Part shown: piece after piece, positions 1 through 13,300 of the stretch | Layout: each line of letters opens with the position of its first letter | How positions within the stretch are numbered: position 1 is the stretch's first letter | DNA from: Halosimplex rubrum | GTDB lineage: Archaea; Halobacteriota; Halobacteria; Halobacteriales; Haloarculaceae | Direction of reading: 5' to 3' | Length of the DNA stretch: 64,000 bases | NCBI RefSeq assembly: GCF_013415885.1 | Contig: NZ_CP058910.1 | Location: forward strand, 3,472,001-3,536,000 | Program-made: the position numbers and the translations under genes | The notes under the pieces: generated by a model | Databases searched by the model: none | Told to the model about the DNA's origin: nothing | What the model saw: only the letters and a program-made list of their open reading frames with translations

Positions 1-1743
1 GGCCCGGAACACCTTCGAGACGCGGTCCCCTTCCTTGGGGTCGGCGCCGATGATGCCCTTGCCGCCGCGACCCTGGGGGTCGAAGCGGTCGACGGGCATC
101 CGCTTGATGTAGTCGTCCTCGGTGATGACGACGACCACGTCCTCCTCGGGGATCAGGTCCTCGTTGGTGATCTCGTCGCTCTCGACGAAGTTCGTCCGCC
201 GCTCGTCGTCGTACTCGGCCTTCATCTCCTGGAGCTCCTCCTTGATGACCGCCAGGAGTTCGCTCTCGTCGTCGAGGATCGTCTCCAGGCGCTCGATCTC
301 GGCTTGCAGGTCCTCGTACTCGCTCTCGATCTCCGCGGCCTCCAGCGAGGTGAGCGAGCCCAGTTGCATCCGGACGATGTGGTCGGCCTGGTCGCCCGAG
401 AAGTCGAAGCCCGTCTGGGTGTCGAGGTGCTCGAACTCCGCGTCCAGTTCGTCGAGGTCGACCTCGCCCTGCAGGGCGGCCTTGGCCGCGTCGCGGTCCT
501 CGGAGTTGCGGATGAGATCGACGACGGCGTCGACCTGATTTAAGGCCTTCAGCCGGCCTTCGAGGATGTGCGCGCGGTCTTCGGCCTCGGCGAGCTCGTA
601 CTGCGACCGCCGGCGGACGACCTCCTTTCGGTGGGCGAGGTACTCCTCGAGGGTCTCCTTGAGCGTGAGCACCCGGGGCTGGCCGTCGACCAGAGCGAGG
701 TTGATGACGCCGAAGGTCGACTCGAAGTGATGTTTCTTCAGCTGGTTCTCGACCACGTCGATGTTGGCGCCGCGCTTGAGGTCGACGACGACGCGGACAC
801 CGTTGCGGTCGGACTCGTCGCGCAGGTCGGAGACGCCCTCGATCTTCCCCTCGTTGACGTCCTCGGCGATGCGCTCGACCATCCGCGCCTTGTTCTCCTG
901 GAAGGGGATCTCCGTGAGGACGATCCGGCCCTCGTCGCGTTCGAGTTCGTACTTCGCGCGGACCGTCACACGACCACGCCCCGTCGCGTACGCGGAGTAG
1001 ACGGCCTCTCGGCCGACGATCGTGCCGCCGGTCGGGAAGTCCGGCCCCTTGATCGGGCCGGCGGTGCCGTTGCCGCGGCTGTCGCGCGTGTCGACCAGGT
1101 CGTCCACGTCGCAATCGGGCTCGTCGATGATCTTGACGACGGCGTCGACGACCTCGCCGAAGTTGTGCGGGGGGATGTTCGTCGACATGCCCACCGCGAT
1201 ACCCGACGAGCCGTTGATCAGCAGGTTCGGCACCTTCGCGGGCAGGACCTCCGGTTCGGTCAACCGGTCGTCGTAGTTGGACTGGAAGTCGACGGTGTCC
1301 TTCTCGATGTCCGCGAGCATCTCCTCGGCGATGGGCGCCATCCGCGCCTCGGTGTAGCGCATGGCCGCGGCGGGGTCGCCGTCCATCGACCCGAAGTTGC
1401 CCTGGCCGTCGACCAGGGGGTAGCGCATCGAGAAGTCCTGAGCCATCCGGACCAGGGTGTCGTAGATGGGGCTGTCGCCGTGGGGGTGATAGTCACCCAT
1501 CGTCTCGCCGACGATCGAGGAACACTTCCGGTGGGAGGTGTTGCTCGACACGCCCATCTCGTGCATCGCGTAGAGGATGCGCCGGTGGACGGGCTTGAGC
1601 CCGTCGCGCACGTCCGGCAGCGCCCGGCCCGCGATGACGCTCATCGCGTAGTCGATGTAGCTCTGCTCCATCTCGTTCTCGACGCGGACGCGGTCGACCT
1701 CCGCGGCCGGCGTCGCGTCGGAGTCGGGTACGTCTGAACTCAT
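1..1743 (-). CDS. gyrA: DNA gyrase subunit A (3' end outside window)
   Basis: Subunit A of DNA gyrase carries the DNA-cleaving tyrosine and, with GyrB, introduces negative supercoils using ATP. The visible 581 codons start at the ATG at 1743 and cover the breakage-reunion domain. The motif [10 protein letters not shown] holds the catalytic Tyr at residue 130. The quinolone-resistance region reads [17 protein letters not shown], with the sensitive-type Ser91 and Asp95. The C-terminal beta-pinwheel would lie beyond the window edge, so the gene is cut by the window and not broken. It lies 52 bp downstream of gyrB on the same strand and is almost certainly cotranscribed with it. Confidence 0.97.
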   Translation of the reverse strand, partial: MSSDVPDSDATPAAEVDRVRVENEMEQSYIDYAMSVIAGRALPDVRDGLKPVHRRILYAMHEMGVSSNTSHRKCSSIVGETMGDYHPHGDSPIYDTLVRMAQDFSMRYPLVDGQGNFGSMDGDPAAAMRYTEARMAPIAEEMLADIEKDTVDFQSNYDDRLTEPEVLPAKVPNLLINGSSGIAVGMSTNIPPHNFGEVVDAVVKIIDEPDCDVDDLVDTRDSRGNGTAGPIKGPDFPTGGTIVGREAVYSAYATGRGRVTVRAKYELERDEGRIVLTEIPFQENKARMVERIAEDVNEGKIEGVSDLRDESDRNGVRVVVDLKRGANIDVVENQLKKHHFESTFGVINLALVDGQPRVLTLKETLEEYLAHRKEVVRRRSQYELAEAEDRAHILEGRLKALNQVDAVVDLIRNSEDRDAAKAALQGEVDLDELDAEFEHLDTQTGFDFSGDQADHIVRMQLGSLTSLEAAEIESEYEDLQAEIERLETILDDESELLAVIKEELQEMKAEYDDERRTNFVESDEITNEDLIPEEDVVVVITEDDYIKRMPVDRFDPQGRGGKGIIGADPKEGDRVSKVFRA

Positions 1744-1795
1744 CGTGTCACCTCTCGTCGGTCGCTGTCGTCGCTGTCGTCGCTCCCGTCGGCGG

Positions 1796-3712
<1,917 letters not shown>

Positions 3713-3743
3713 AGAATCTGTCTACCGGTAGTACAGCGGCACC

Positions 3744-3750
3744 CTTAAAG
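3744..3750 (-). promoter_or_regulatory. TATA-like box of gyrB-gyrA
   Basis: CTTTAAG read on the minus strand lies about 32 bp before the gyrB ATG, the usual distance for a short-leader or leaderless haloarchaeal transcript. It faces the top6B promoter across a 256-bp gap with no credible gene in it. Confidence 0.5.
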
Positions 3751-3935
3751 CTCTCGCACGCGCGCGAGCGCGAAAATCGACGGGGAAGAGCGCCGCTCGC
3801 CACACAGAACGCAGCGTCGAGCGCTGTCCGTCGTGACCGCTGGTCCGGTCGCCGGCGGAGTGTGTGAAAGCGTGTCGAACAGCCGCGGGCACGCCGGGGC
3901 GGAGCGATTTCACTTTCACCCCGCCGGCGAACGCC

Positions 3936-3941
3936 TTTTAA
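3936..3941 (+). promoter_or_regulatory. TATA-like box of top6B-top6A
   Basis: TTTTAA lies 28-33 bp before the top6B ATG at 3969 in otherwise GC-rich DNA. The spacing fits transcription starting at or just before the start codon. Confidence 0.5.
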
Positions 3942-3968
3942 CCTGCCCGCCAGTAGGGGGTTTCACGG

Positions 3969-6410
3969 ATGACATCGCATCAGTCGCAACTCGGCGAGGG
4001 TGAGGGGATCGCCGAGGAGCTGGCAGAGAGCCAGCGGTCGATCTCCATCGCCGAGTTCTTCGAGAAGAACAAGCACATGCTCGGGTTCGACAGCGGGGCC
4101 CGGGGACTCGTGACCGCCGTGAAAGAGGCGGTCGACAACGCGCTGGACGCCTGCGAGGAGGCGGGCATCGCCCCCGACATCTACGTCGAGATCCAGGAAG
4201 CCGGGGACTACTACCGGCTCATCGTCGAGGACAACGGTCCCGGGATCACCAAAGAACAGATCCCCAAGGTCTTCGGGAAGCTGCTGTACGGGTCGCGCTT
4301 TCACGCCCGCGAGCAGTCCCGCGGCCAGCAGGGGATCGGCATCTCCGCCGCGGTGCTGTACTCCCAGCTCACCTCCGGCAAGCCCGCGAAGATCACCTCC
4401 CGAACGAAGGGCGGGGTCGACGCCGAGTACTTCGAGCTCATCATCGACACCGACACCAACGAGCCGGAGATCGACGTCGAGGAGACGACGACCTGGGAAC
4501 GGCCCCACGGGACGCGCATCGAGATGGAGATGGAGGCGAACATGCGCGCCCGCAACCAGCTCCACGACTACATCAAACACACCGCGGTCGTCAACCCCCA
4601 CGCCCGGATCGAACTCCGCGAGCCGAGCGAGCACATGAAATACGAGCGGGTGACCGACACGCTCCCCGCCGAGACCGAGGAGATCCGCCCCCACCCTCAC
4701 GGGGTCGAACTCGGGACGCTCATCAAGATGCTCGACGCCACCGATTCGTACTCGGTGTCGGGCTTTTTGCAGAACGAGTTCACCCGCGTCGGCGGGAAGA
4801 CCTCGGACTCGGTCATCGACAACTTCCGGGATCGGCACTTCGGCCGGGAGATGTCCTGGACGCCGCCCGAGTCCCACGAACCGGCCGACGTGGCCCGCGC
4901 GCTCGACGCCGCGGTCGCCAACAAGGGCGCCGACGCCACCGCCGAGTTCGCCGACCGCGTCGAAGACGCGCTGGACGGCTACGACCGGGTCGCCCACCAC
5001 GAAGTCGCCGACCTGATCGACGACGTGGCCGACGACATCGAGGACAAATACGACGTGACCTTCGGCTCGACCGTTCGCGAGAACGCCGTCGAAGCCGGCT
5101 GGGCGGCTATCGTCGGGACGGGAGACCACGCCGAACTCGGCGGGGAAGACGCCGACGAGCACGAGCACCTCCGCTCGGATCTGTACGCCGTCGTCGACGA
5201 GGTGACGACCACCCAGAAGGACGACGCGACGATCCAGGGGGTCGCCGACCGGCTCGCCCCGAAGTTCGGCGACGCCGACGATTCGCGTCACCGGTTCACC
5301 CGCGACGAGGTCCGCGAGTTCGTCCGCCGCGCCGCCGACGCCACCGAGGAGTACGACGACGCGACCTTCGGCGAGACGGCCCGCGAGAACGTCGTCGAGG
5401 CACTCTGGGAGCGGGCGCGACGCGTCCCGGACGACCCGCCGAACGTGGCCGAGATCGCCGGCGACCGCGACGCGTCGTCCGAGCTGCTCGACGCCATGCG
5501 GGAGACGGACATCATCGCGCCGCCGACCGACTGCCTCTCGCCCATCGAGTCGGACCTCATCGAGGAGGGCCTGCGCAAGGAGTACGACGCGGACTTCTAC
5601 GCGGCGTCGACCCGCGACGCGTCGGTCCACGGCGGCGACCCGTTCATCGTCGAGGCTGGCCTGGCCTACGGCGGCGACGTGGAGGCCGAAGGCAAGGCCG
5701 AGGTGATGCGTTTCGCCAACCGCGTCCCCCTCGTGTATCAGCGCGGCGCCTGTGCGACCACCGACGTGGTCAAGGACATCAACTGGCGCAACTACAACTT
5801 GGACCAGCCCGGCGGCTCGGGCATCCCGAACGGCCCGGTCGTCGTCATGGTCCACGTCGCCTCGACGAACGTTCCGTTCACCAGCGAGTCGAAAGACGCC
5901 GTCGCGAACGTCCCCGAACTGGAGTCGGAGATCGAACTCGCGATGCGCGAGGCCGCCCGCGAGCTGAAATCCTTCCTGAAGAAGCGCCGGTCGATGCAAC
6001 AGCGCCGGGAGAAACAGGACAAGCTGGCGACGATCCTCCCGGAGATGGCCGAGAAGCTCTCGGCGGTCACCGACAACGACGACCTCGACATCGACGACAC
6101 GCTCGCGCGGATCATGAACAACGTCTTGGTCGAGCGCAAGCGCGACGGCGACACGGTCCAGCTGGTGGTCGAGAACAACTCCGACCGGGCCGCGGACGTA
6201 GAGATCACGGACATCGTCGCCGGCAGCGAGCCCGTCCTCGCCAACGGCGACGCCAGCGTCGTCGAGATGGACGGCGAGTGGTTCGTCAAGTGGTCGACAT
6301 CGGTGTCGGCCGGCGACGAGGCCACCCTGGAGTACGACGCGGGCGCCGACGCGGAGTTCGACATCTCCGTCGACGGCCTCGAAGAGGAGCGGGTCACTAT
6401 CGACGCATAA
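3969..6410 (+). CDS. top6B: DNA topoisomerase VI subunit B
   Basis: ATP-binding subunit of the type IIB topoisomerase that decatenates and relaxes DNA, 813 aa. The GHKL motifs are [17 protein letters not shown] (about residues 48-64), VEDNGPGI (about 85) and [11 protein letters not shown] (about 118). The transducer domain follows the middle region, and the C-terminus is an acidic Ig-like extension. The protein is much longer than crenarchaeal Top6B. Part of the excess is a repeated unit: [18 protein letters not shown] near residue 361 and [19 protein letters not shown] near 462, each preceded by an EV...AD..E helix-like stretch. This looks like a duplicated H2TH-type middle domain (inference). 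It precedes top6A with 2 bp between stop and start. Confidence 0.97.
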   Translation: MTSHQSQLGEGEGIAEELAESQRSISIAEFFEKNKHMLGFDSGARGLVTAVKEAVDNALDACEEAGIAPDIYVEIQEAGDYYRLIVEDNGPGITKEQIPKVFGKLLYGSRFHAREQSRGQQGIGISAAVLYSQLTSGKPAKITSRTKGGVDAEYFELIIDTDTNEPEIDVEETTTWERPHGTRIEMEMEANMRARNQLHDYIKHTAVVNPHARIELREPSEHMKYERVTDTLPAETEEIRPHPHGVELGTLIKMLDATDSYSVSGFLQNEFTRVGGKTSDSVIDNFRDRHFGREMSWTPPESHEPADVARALDAAVANKGADATAEFADRVEDALDGYDRVAHHEVADLIDDVADDIEDKYDVTFGSTVRENAVEAGWAAIVGTGDHAELGGEDADEHEHLRSDLYAVVDEVTTTQKDDATIQGVADRLAPKFGDADDSRHRFTRDEVREFVRRAADATEEYDDATFGETARENVVEALWERARRVPDDPPNVAEIAGDRDASSELLDAMRETDIIAPPTDCLSPIESDLIEEGLRKEYDADFYAASTRDASVHGGDPFIVEAGLAYGGDVEAEGKAEVMRFANRVPLVYQRGACATTDVVKDINWRNYNLDQPGGSGIPNGPVVVMVHVASTNVPFTSESKDAVANVPELESEIELAMREAARELKSFLKKRRSMQQRREKQDKLATILPEMAEKLSAVTDNDDLDIDDTLARIMNNVLVERKRDGDTVQLVVENNSDRAADVEITDIVAGSEPVLANGDASVVEMDGEWFVKWSTSVSAGDEATLEYDAGADAEFDISVDGLEEERVTIDA

Positions 6411-6412
6411 CA

Positions 6413-7510
6413 ATGAGCGCAGACACAGACACAGACGCGGACGCGAGAGAACAGCTGATCGACCTGGCCGAGGAGTTCTACGAGCAGTTCGAGGGCGGCG
6501 ACGTGCCCACGATGCGGATCCCCACTCGGACCAAGTCCAACATCGAGTACGACGAGGACAAGAACGTCTGGGTGTACGGGGACCGGGAGAGCACCCGCAC
6601 CGCCAAGACCATCTCCGGCGCGGAGAAGCTGCTGAAGGCCACCTACACCATCGACTTCCTGGCCCGCCAGCTCGACCAGGACCGCTCGTCGACCCTGCGT
6701 GAACTGTACTACCTCAGCGAGTCGTGGGACGTCGACGAGGCGCAGTTCAACTCCCAGGACGAGTCGAACAACCTCATCGAGGACCTGGAGATCGTCTCGG
6801 AGGTCAAACGCGAGGACTTCCACATGCGCCCGGAGGAGTCCGGCGCGAAGGTGATGGGACCGCTCCTCCTCCGCGAGCAGACCAACCGCGGGGATCGGGA
6901 GATCCACTGCCAGGACGACGTGGGCCAGGGCGGCTACCAGATCCCCAACAACCCCGACACCATCGAGTTCCTCGACAACGACGCCGAGTTCGTCCTCTGC
7001 GTCGAGACCGGCGGCATGCGCGACCGCCTCGTCGAGAACGGCTTCGACGACGAACACGACGCCCTCGTCGTCCACCTCGGCGGTCAGCCCGCCCGGGCGA
7101 CCCGGCGGCTGACCAAGCGGCTCCACGACGAACTCGACCTGCCGGTCACGGTCTTCACCGACGGCGACCCGTGGTCCTACCGCATCTTCGGGTCGGTCTC
7201 CTACGGCTCGATCAAGAGCGCGCACCTCTCGGAGTACCTCGCGACGCCGGAGGCGCAGTTCATCGGCGTCCAGCCCGAGGACATCGTCGAGTACGACCTC
7301 CCGACCGATCCCCTGAGCGACTCGGACGTGAACGCCCTGGAGAGCGAGCTGGAGGACCCGCGGTTCCAGACCGACTACTGGACCGAACAGATCGAACTCC
7401 AGCTGGAGATCGGCAAGAAGTCCGAACAGCAGAGCCTTGCGTCGTACGGTCTGGACTTCGTGACCGATACCTACCTGCCCGAGCGATTGGACGAGATGGG
7501 CGTGCTGTGA
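6413..7510 (+). CDS. top6A: DNA topoisomerase VI subunit A (Spo11-like)
   Basis: Catalytic DNA-cleaving subunit of topoisomerase VI, homologous to eukaryotic Spo11, 365 aa. The winged-helix (5Y-CAP) domain contains [10 protein letters not shown], where Tyr99 or Tyr100 is the cleaving tyrosine. The TOPRIM part has VETGGM (about residue 200) and TDGDPW (about 245), which hold the acidic metal ligands. The ATG at 6413 follows the top6B stop by 2 bp, so the two are cotranscribed. An in-frame start exists further upstream inside top6B, but this ATG gives the family-typical N-terminus. Confidence 0.97.
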   Translation: MSADTDTDADAREQLIDLAEEFYEQFEGGDVPTMRIPTRTKSNIEYDEDKNVWVYGDRESTRTAKTISGAEKLLKATYTIDFLARQLDQDRSSTLRELYYLSESWDVDEAQFNSQDESNNLIEDLEIVSEVKREDFHMRPEESGAKVMGPLLLREQTNRGDREIHCQDDVGQGGYQIPNNPDTIEFLDNDAEFVLCVETGGMRDRLVENGFDDEHDALVVHLGGQPARATRRLTKRLHDELDLPVTVFTDGDPWSYRIFGSVSYGSIKSAHLSEYLATPEAQFIGVQPEDIVEYDLPTDPLSDSDVNALESELEDPRFQTDYWTEQIELQLEIGKKSEQQSLASYGLDFVTDTYLPERLDEMGVL

Positions 7511-7605
7511 CGACGACGAGGGCCACCGGCGGCCCTCGACGACGTTCGGTTCGGGTTGCGGGTTGATCACCGGTATCCGCGCCGAGCGGAGCGAGGCGCG
7601 GTTCA

Positions 7606-7639
7606 CTGAACCCGAACGAAGTGAGGGTTCAGCCTTTTT
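7606..7639 (+). terminator. Hairpin plus T-run downstream of top6A
   Basis: CTGAACCC at 7606-7613 pairs with GGGTTCAG at 7625-7632 around an 11-nt loop. Two C residues and TTTTT (7635-7639) follow. The layout is that of a hairpin-assisted oligo-T terminator for the top6B-top6A transcript. The loop contains GAACGAAGTGAG, close to the loop seen at 18691-18703 on the other strand. Confidence 0.55.
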
Positions 7640-7760
7640 CACCCATGTTTTTCGAGGAGCCCTCCCGCAGCGAGCGCAGCGAGCGAGGAAGGGCGACGAT
7701 GAAAAAGATGGCTGTACTGAACACACCCAGGTACGGGCGTGTCGGGAGTTCCGTGTCGGC

Positions 7761-8336
7761 TCAGAACTTCGCGGCTCGGAGGGCGGTCTCGATGTGGTCG
7801 TAGGGGTCGTCGGAGACGCTGGGGCCGTGGCCGGTGTGCATCTCGGCGAGTTCTGGCGAGACGGTGTCGCGGAGGTACTCGATGCTGTCGATCAGGACCT
7901 CGCGGTCGCCCTCGGGGAGGTCCGTCCGGCCGAAACTCCCGTTGGCGAACACCAGGTCGCCGGCCAACAGGATCTCGGCGCTGGCGGCGTAGAGACAGAG
8001 ATGGTCGTCCTTGTGGCCGGGGGTGTGCAGCGCCTCGTAGCTGTGGTCGCCCAGCTGGACGGCGTCGCCGTCGGCGATAGCGCGGTCGACCAGTTCGTGG
8101 TCGGGGTCGAATCCCCACACGTCGCAGTCGAAGGCGTCGACGAGCGCGGCGGTGTTGCCGACGTGGTCGGGGTGGGTGTGCGTGAGGACGACGGCGTCGA
8201 GGGCGGCGTCGCGGTCGCGGATCTCGCCGGGGGCGTCGAACTCGCTGCCGGCGTCGACGAGGACGGTGCGCTCGCCGGTGACGAGGAAGGCGTTGCTGGT
8301 GAAGACCTGCTGGCCACGGGCGACGTTTTCGATCAC
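7761..8336 (-). CDS. Metallo-beta-lactamase-fold hydrolase
   Basis: A 191-aa single-domain protein of the metallo-beta-lactamase superfamily (glyoxalase II / persulfide dioxygenase-like branch). The zinc motif is THTHPDHVGN near residue 53. A second ligand lies in HTPGHKDDH (about 105), the bridging Asp is in LAGDLVFANGSFGRTD (about 125), and the last His is in HTGHGPSV (about 168). All ligands of a dinuclear site appear present, so an active hydrolase is likely, but the substrate cannot be read from the sequence. It stands alone between the top6A tail and the response-regulator promoter. Confidence 0.85.
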   Translation of the reverse strand: MIENVARGQQVFTSNAFLVTGERTVLVDAGSEFDAPGEIRDRDAALDAVVLTHTHPDHVGNTAALVDAFDCDVWGFDPDHELVDRAIADGDAVQLGDHSYEALHTPGHKDDHLCLYAASAEILLAGDLVFANGSFGRTDLPEGDREVLIDSIEYLRDTVSPELAEMHTGHGPSVSDDPYDHIETALRAAKF

Positions 8337-8554
8337 GGCCGTCGATAGTCGCGCCGGGGCGGTGAGGATATCGGTTCGCGACCGGTCGAAGCGGGTGGGG
8401 GTCCGTGTCGCGACCGCCGCGGTCGGCCCGGTCGAACGGGCGGTCCCGCGGCGTCGACGAGACGGACGAAACCCCGTCGCTTCCTGCTATCACGCGACCG
8501 ACTCGGACCCACAGGGCTATGTGTGATGAACGATAACGACGCCGTAGAGAGCTG

Positions 8555-9136
8555 ATGACAGGATCGCAAACGCCAGTCGTACTCATCGTCGAGGACGAGC
8601 CGGACGTCGCCGAGACGTACAACCTCTGGCTCGCCGACGACTACGAGGTCCGGATGGCCGGGAGCGGCGACGAGGGGCTGGCCGAACTCGACGACGAGGT
8701 CGACGTGGTCCTCCTCGACCGGATGATGCCCGGTCTCTCCGGCGACGAGGTGTTAGCGCGGATCCGCGAGCGTGGGTTGGACTGCCGGGTGGCGATGGTG
8801 ACGGCGGTCGAACCGGACTTCGACATCCTCGAGATGGGGTTCGACGCGTACCTCTGCAAGCCGATTCGGAGCCAGCAGCTCCACGACACCGTCGAGAACC
8901 TGCTGGAGCGGTCGACCTACGACGACATGCTACAGGAGTACTACTCGCTGGTCGAGAAACAGGCGACGCTCGAAGCGACCAAGAGCAGCGCCGAACTCGC
9001 CGACAACGAGGAGTACCTCGACCTCCGCGAACGGGTCGACGATCTGAAGGAGGGCCTGTCGGACACGCTGGGTGGTATCGACGACGACGAGGACTTCATC
9101 GCTACGCTTCGAGGACTCAGCGATGTCGAGGAGTAG
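8555..9136 (+). CDS. Response regulator with HalX domain
   Basis: 193 aa. An N-terminal CheY-type receiver holds the acidic pocket IVEDEPD (residues 11-17), the phospho-acceptor Asp55 in VVLLDRMMPG, a Thr in MVTAV and the conserved Lys in YLCKPI. The remaining 70 residues, from about MLQEYYSLVEKQATLE, form the helical HalX domain found behind receivers in haloarchaea. No DNA-binding domain is visible, so output is probably by protein contact. Its last codons overlap the start of the downstream RecA-fold gene, which suggests joint function. Confidence 0.9.
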   Translation: MTGSQTPVVLIVEDEPDVAETYNLWLADDYEVRMAGSGDEGLAELDDEVDVVLLDRMMPGLSGDEVLARIRERGLDCRVAMVTAVEPDFDILEMGFDAYLCKPIRSQQLHDTVENLLERSTYDDMLQEYYSLVEKQATLEATKSSAELADNEEYLDLRERVDDLKEGLSDTLGGIDDDEDFIATLRGLSDVEE

Positions 9137-9809
9137 TGATTCCGAGACGATGTACGACCTGACCGACGTGCTCGACTTCGAGGCGCTGGAGGACGTTCGA
9201 CCGGGGTCGAACATCCTCGTCTCCGGCCCCGCGATGAGCGGCAAGGAGGACCTGGCGCTGTCGGTGCTGGCCGACGGCGCCGGGCGCGACCAGGGGTCGC
9301 TCGTCGTCACGACCGGCGACCGCGCCGAGAACGTCCTCGAGGACTTCCTCGACCGCGCGCCCGACGCCGACGAGTCGAGGGTCAGCGTCGTCGACTGTCG
9401 CGGCGACGGCAGCCGCCGCGGCGAGGCCACCGCCTCCGGCAGCTACGTCTACCACGTCTCCTCGCCCGGCGACCTGACCGGCATCGGGATCGGGATCACC
9501 GAGTGCCTGGAGTACCTCCACAACAACGGCGCCGAGAACGGCCGCTTCGCGCTCACCTCGCTGTCGACGATGCTCACCTACACGGACCGAAAGACCGTCT
9601 TCAAGTTCTGCCACGTCCTCTCCTCGCGGTTCGACTCCGCCGGCTACCTCGGCCTGTTCACCATCGACTCCTCGGCCCACGACGACCAGACGCTGCAGGT
9701 CATCAAGCAGGCCTTCGACGGCATGATCGAGATCCGTGAGGAAGGCGGCCGCCGCGAGGCCCGCGTCCTCGGCCTCGCCGGCCAGCCGACCGACTGGCGA
9801 GAGTTCTGA
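9123..9809 (+). CDS. RecA-superfamily (KaiC/RAD55-like) ATPase
   Basis: 228 aa. The N-terminus reads DVRPGSNILVSGPAMSGKEDLALSV, a Walker A-like loop of the KaiC/GvpD/RAD55 type, although the loop SGPAMSGKED is not a textbook GxxxxGK[ST]. The Walker B region is probably RFALTSLSTMLTY. The middle has TTGDRAENVLEDFL. The ATG at 9123 overlaps the response-regulator stop by 14 bp; a second ATG at 9150 is possible. Haloarchaea carry many such regulator-plus-ATPase pairs, usually tied to signalling, but no specific role can be assigned. Confidence 0.75.
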   Translation: MSRSSDSETMYDLTDVLDFEALEDVRPGSNILVSGPAMSGKEDLALSVLADGAGRDQGSLVVTTGDRAENVLEDFLDRAPDADESRVSVVDCRGDGSRRGEATASGSYVYHVSSPGDLTGIGIGITECLEYLHNNGAENGRFALTSLSTMLTYTDRKTVFKFCHVLSSRFDSAGYLGLFTIDSSAHDDQTLQVIKQAFDGMIEIREEGGRREARVLGLAGQPTDWREF

Positions 9810-10325
9810 CCCCTTCCGGTCCGCCGGTTCTCAGCCGCACCGCTACCGCTCGAAGTCCGTCGTTCGCCCGTCTCTCGTGAACTCGCGCGACGAGGGGGAG
9901 CCTTCGTACTTCGGTCGGGGCTCGACCGAAACGACACCGATCAATCGATCGGATAGATCGTGTACGAATAATCGATATTAGGTCCCTCCGATCCCATTGT
10001 GGACAAGACTTATGCCCGAAAACGGAAAATGTGCAAGTGCAACGGTCGGAGTGAGAGAGCGTCCGACCGAGCACGTTCGAACCACCGGGGGACGACCCCG
10101 AACCAACGAGTATCGCGCGCAAACTAGCCACTGCCAGCCACTGCAGCCACCGACACCACTGGCCCACCACCGTGGTGCTGTCATCGGAGCGGCTACTCTG
10201 CCCCGAGTAGCGTTTTTCGACATCGCGACGGGGCGGCGGTCACCGCCGCCGTTCTCCCGTCGAGCGAACCGCCACCCGCCAGCGATGGCCGGGCTTTAAT
10301 CCGACGAGTCGCGTAGTCGTCGAGC
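9810..10325 (+). other. Intergenic region, 516 bp, no supported gene
   Basis: The stretch is relatively AT-rich around 9945-10030, with ACTTATGCC at 10007-10015 as a possible TATA element, and holds the palindrome CACCACCGTGGTG near 10170. A 100-codon open frame exists, but its predicted product is basic and proline-rich, unlike the acidic proteome. The promoter of the next gene is at the right end. Confidence 0.5.
10294..10300 (+). promoter_or_regulatory. TATA-like box of the FAD/Fe-S dehydrogenase gene
   Basis: CTTTAAT lies 26-32 bp before the ATG at 10326, at the spacing expected for a leaderless transcript, and supports that start. Confidence 0.5.
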
Positions 10326-13300
10326 ATGGGAACGAGCGACCGGCCGGAGTCCGACCCAGCGGGCGACCCGCGGGCGGACTACGACTACGCGGCCGACGCG
10401 GTGGCGCGACCGGGACTGGTCGCGGACCTCGACGAGCGGGTCTCGGGCGAGGTGCGGTTCGACGACTACTCGCGACAGCTGTACGCGACCGACGCGAGCA
10501 TCTACGAGGTGACGCCCGTCGGCGTCGTCTACCCGGAGTCGACCGCCGACGTGGCGAGCGTCGTCTCCTACTGCGCCGAGCGGTCGATCCCGGTGCTCCC
10601 TCGGGGCGGCGGCACCTCCCTCGCGGGTCAGACCGTCAACGAGGCGGTCGTCCTCGATTTCACCCGCCACACGGACGCCGTCCTCTCGGTCGACCCCGAG
10701 GCGCGACGCGCCCGCGCCGAACCGGGCGCCATCCTCGGCGAGCTGAACGCCGAGCTGGCCGCACACGACCTGAAGTTCGCTCCCGACCCGGCGTGGGGCG
10801 ACAAGTCCGCGCTCGGCGGTGCCATCGGGAACAACTCGACGGGCGCCCACTCGCTGCAGTACGGCAAGACCGACGCCTACGTCGAGGAGTGCGAAGTCGT
10901 CCTCGCCGACGGGACCGTCACCCGATTCGGCGAGGTGACGCTGGACGAACTGCGCGAGCGAGCCGACGCCGAGGGGGACCTGGAAGCCCGGATCTACGCC
11001 GAACTCGCCCGGGTCGTCGACGAGGAGATCGACGCCGTCGAGGCGGCCTTTCCCGAGCTCAAGCGCAACGTCTCCGGCTACAACCTCGACGCGTTCGTCG
11101 CCGAGGCCCGCGCGGCGCTGGACGCCGAGGGTGAGGACGGCGAACCGGGGACCGTCAACGTCGCCCGCCTGCTCGCGGGGAGCGAGGGCACCCTGGCCAT
11201 CGTCACCGAGGCGACCGTCTCGCTGGAGCCGATCCCCGAGACGAAGGGGCTGGCGTTGCTCACCTACGAGAGTCTGTTCGACGCGCTGGAGGACGTCCGA
11301 CCGATCCTCGAACACGACCCCGCCGCCGTCGAGGTGCTGGACGACGTGTTGCTGGACCTGGCCGAGGAGACCGAGGAGTTCGGCGACCTCGTCGACTCGG
11401 TGCTCCCCGAGGGGACGGGCTCGGTGCTGCTCGTGGAGTTCTACGCCGAGAGCGACCACGAGGGGCGCCAGCGGGTCGCCGACCTGATCGCCGACCGGGT
11501 GGGCGGCGACGGGGGCGCGAACGTCGTCGGCGCGTCGACGACCGAAGCCGATCCGGCCGAGGGCGCCGCCGAGGCGACCGACGCGCCGATCCGGGCGTCC
11601 GCGGCCCGCGAGGCCCACGGTGAGGCCGAGCGCGCCCGCTTCTGGAAGCTCCGCAAGAGCGGCCTGCCCATCCTCCTCTCGCGGACGACCGACGCGAAAC
11701 ACGGGAGTTTCATCGAGGACACGGCCGTCCCGCCGGAGAATCTGCCGGAGTTCGTCGCCGACTTCCAGGCGGTCCTCGACGACCACGACACCTACGCGAG
11801 CTTCTACGCCCACGCGGGACCGGGCTGTCTGCACATCCGCCCGCTGATCGACACCAAGACCGTCGACGGCGTGGCCGCCATGGAGTCCATCGCCGACGCG
11901 GTGACCGACCTCGTCGTCGAGTACGGCGGGAGCGTCTCGGGCGAGCACGGCGACGGCCGCGCGCGCACCCAGTGGAGCCGGAAACTGTACGGCGAGGACG
12001 TGTGGAACCTGTTCCGCGACATCAAGGCCTCCTTCGACCCCGACTGGCTGCTCAATCCGGGCCAGGTCGTCGGCGTCGACGGGGCGGCCGTCGAGGCGGG
12101 CGAGGCGCCCGACCGCGCTCGCACGGTCGACATGACCGAGGACCTCCGGTTCGACCCCGACTACACCTTCGACGCGGGGTTCGAGCCGGACCTGAACTGG
12201 GACAACGACAACGGCATGGCCGGGATGGTCGAGCTCTGTCACGGCTGCGGCGGCTGTCGCGGCGGTCAGGACACCACCGGCGGCGTGATGTGCCCGACCT
12301 ACCGCGCCGCCGACGAGGAGGTCACCGCCACGCGGGGCCGGGCGAACATGCTCCGTCAGGCGATGAGCGGCGACCTCCCCGAGGACCCGACCGACGACGA
12401 GTTCGTCAGCGAGGTGATGGACCTCTGTATCGGCTGCAAGGGCTGCGCGAAGGACTGCCCGAGCGAGGTCGACATGGCGAAGCTCAAAGCCGAGGTCGAA
12501 CACGCCCACCACGAGGAACACGGGACCAGCCTCCGCGAGCGCGTCTTCGCCAACGTCGACCGGCTGAGCGCGCTGGGCAGCGCCACCGCTCCCGTCTCGA
12601 ACTGGCTGCAGAAACTCCCCGGGAGCGGTCTCGTCACCGAGCGCGTCCTCGGCATCGCGCGCGAGCGGACGCTCCCGACGTTCGAACGGGAGTCGTTCGT
12701 CGACTGGTTCGCCGGCCGGGACGCGGGCGTTCCCGAGAGCGAGGCCGAGCGGACGGCGCTCGTCTTCCCCGACACCTACACCAACTACAGCCACCCCGAA
12801 GCGGGGAAGGCGGCCGTCCGCGTCCTCGAAGCGGCGGGCGTCCACGTGGACGTGCCCGACGACGTGGCCGCCAGCGGCCGCGCGGCCCACTCGAAGGGCT
12901 TTCTCGACACCGCCCGCGAGCGCGCTGAGCGCAACGTCGACGAACTCGCGCCCCGCGTCGCCGACGGCTGGGATCTCGTCGTCGTCGAGCCCTCGGACGC
13001 GGTGATGTTCCAGCACGACTACCTCGACCTGCTCTCGGGCGCGGCAGCCGAGACGGTCGCGGCCAACGCCTACGGCGTCTGCGAGTATCTCGACCGGTTC
13101 CGCCTCGACGGGGACATCGACTTCGACGCTCCCGCCGAGTCGCTCACCTACCACGGCCACTGCCACCAGAAGGCCACCAAGAAGGACCACCACGCCGTCG
13201 GCGTCCTCCGCCGGGCCGGCTACGAGGTCGACGCGCTCGACTCGGGCTGTTGCGGCATGGCCGGCAGCTTCGGCTACGAGGCCGAACACTACTCGATGAG

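Noticed and set aside
7563-8348. 261-codon plus-strand frame over the metallo-beta-lactamase gene
   Set aside because: Antisense shadow; the minus frame has intact zinc motifs.
9997-10299. 100-codon open frame upstream of the FAD/Fe-S dehydrogenase
   Set aside because: The predicted product is basic, proline- and arginine-rich and lacks the acidic bias of every real gene here; no family likeness.
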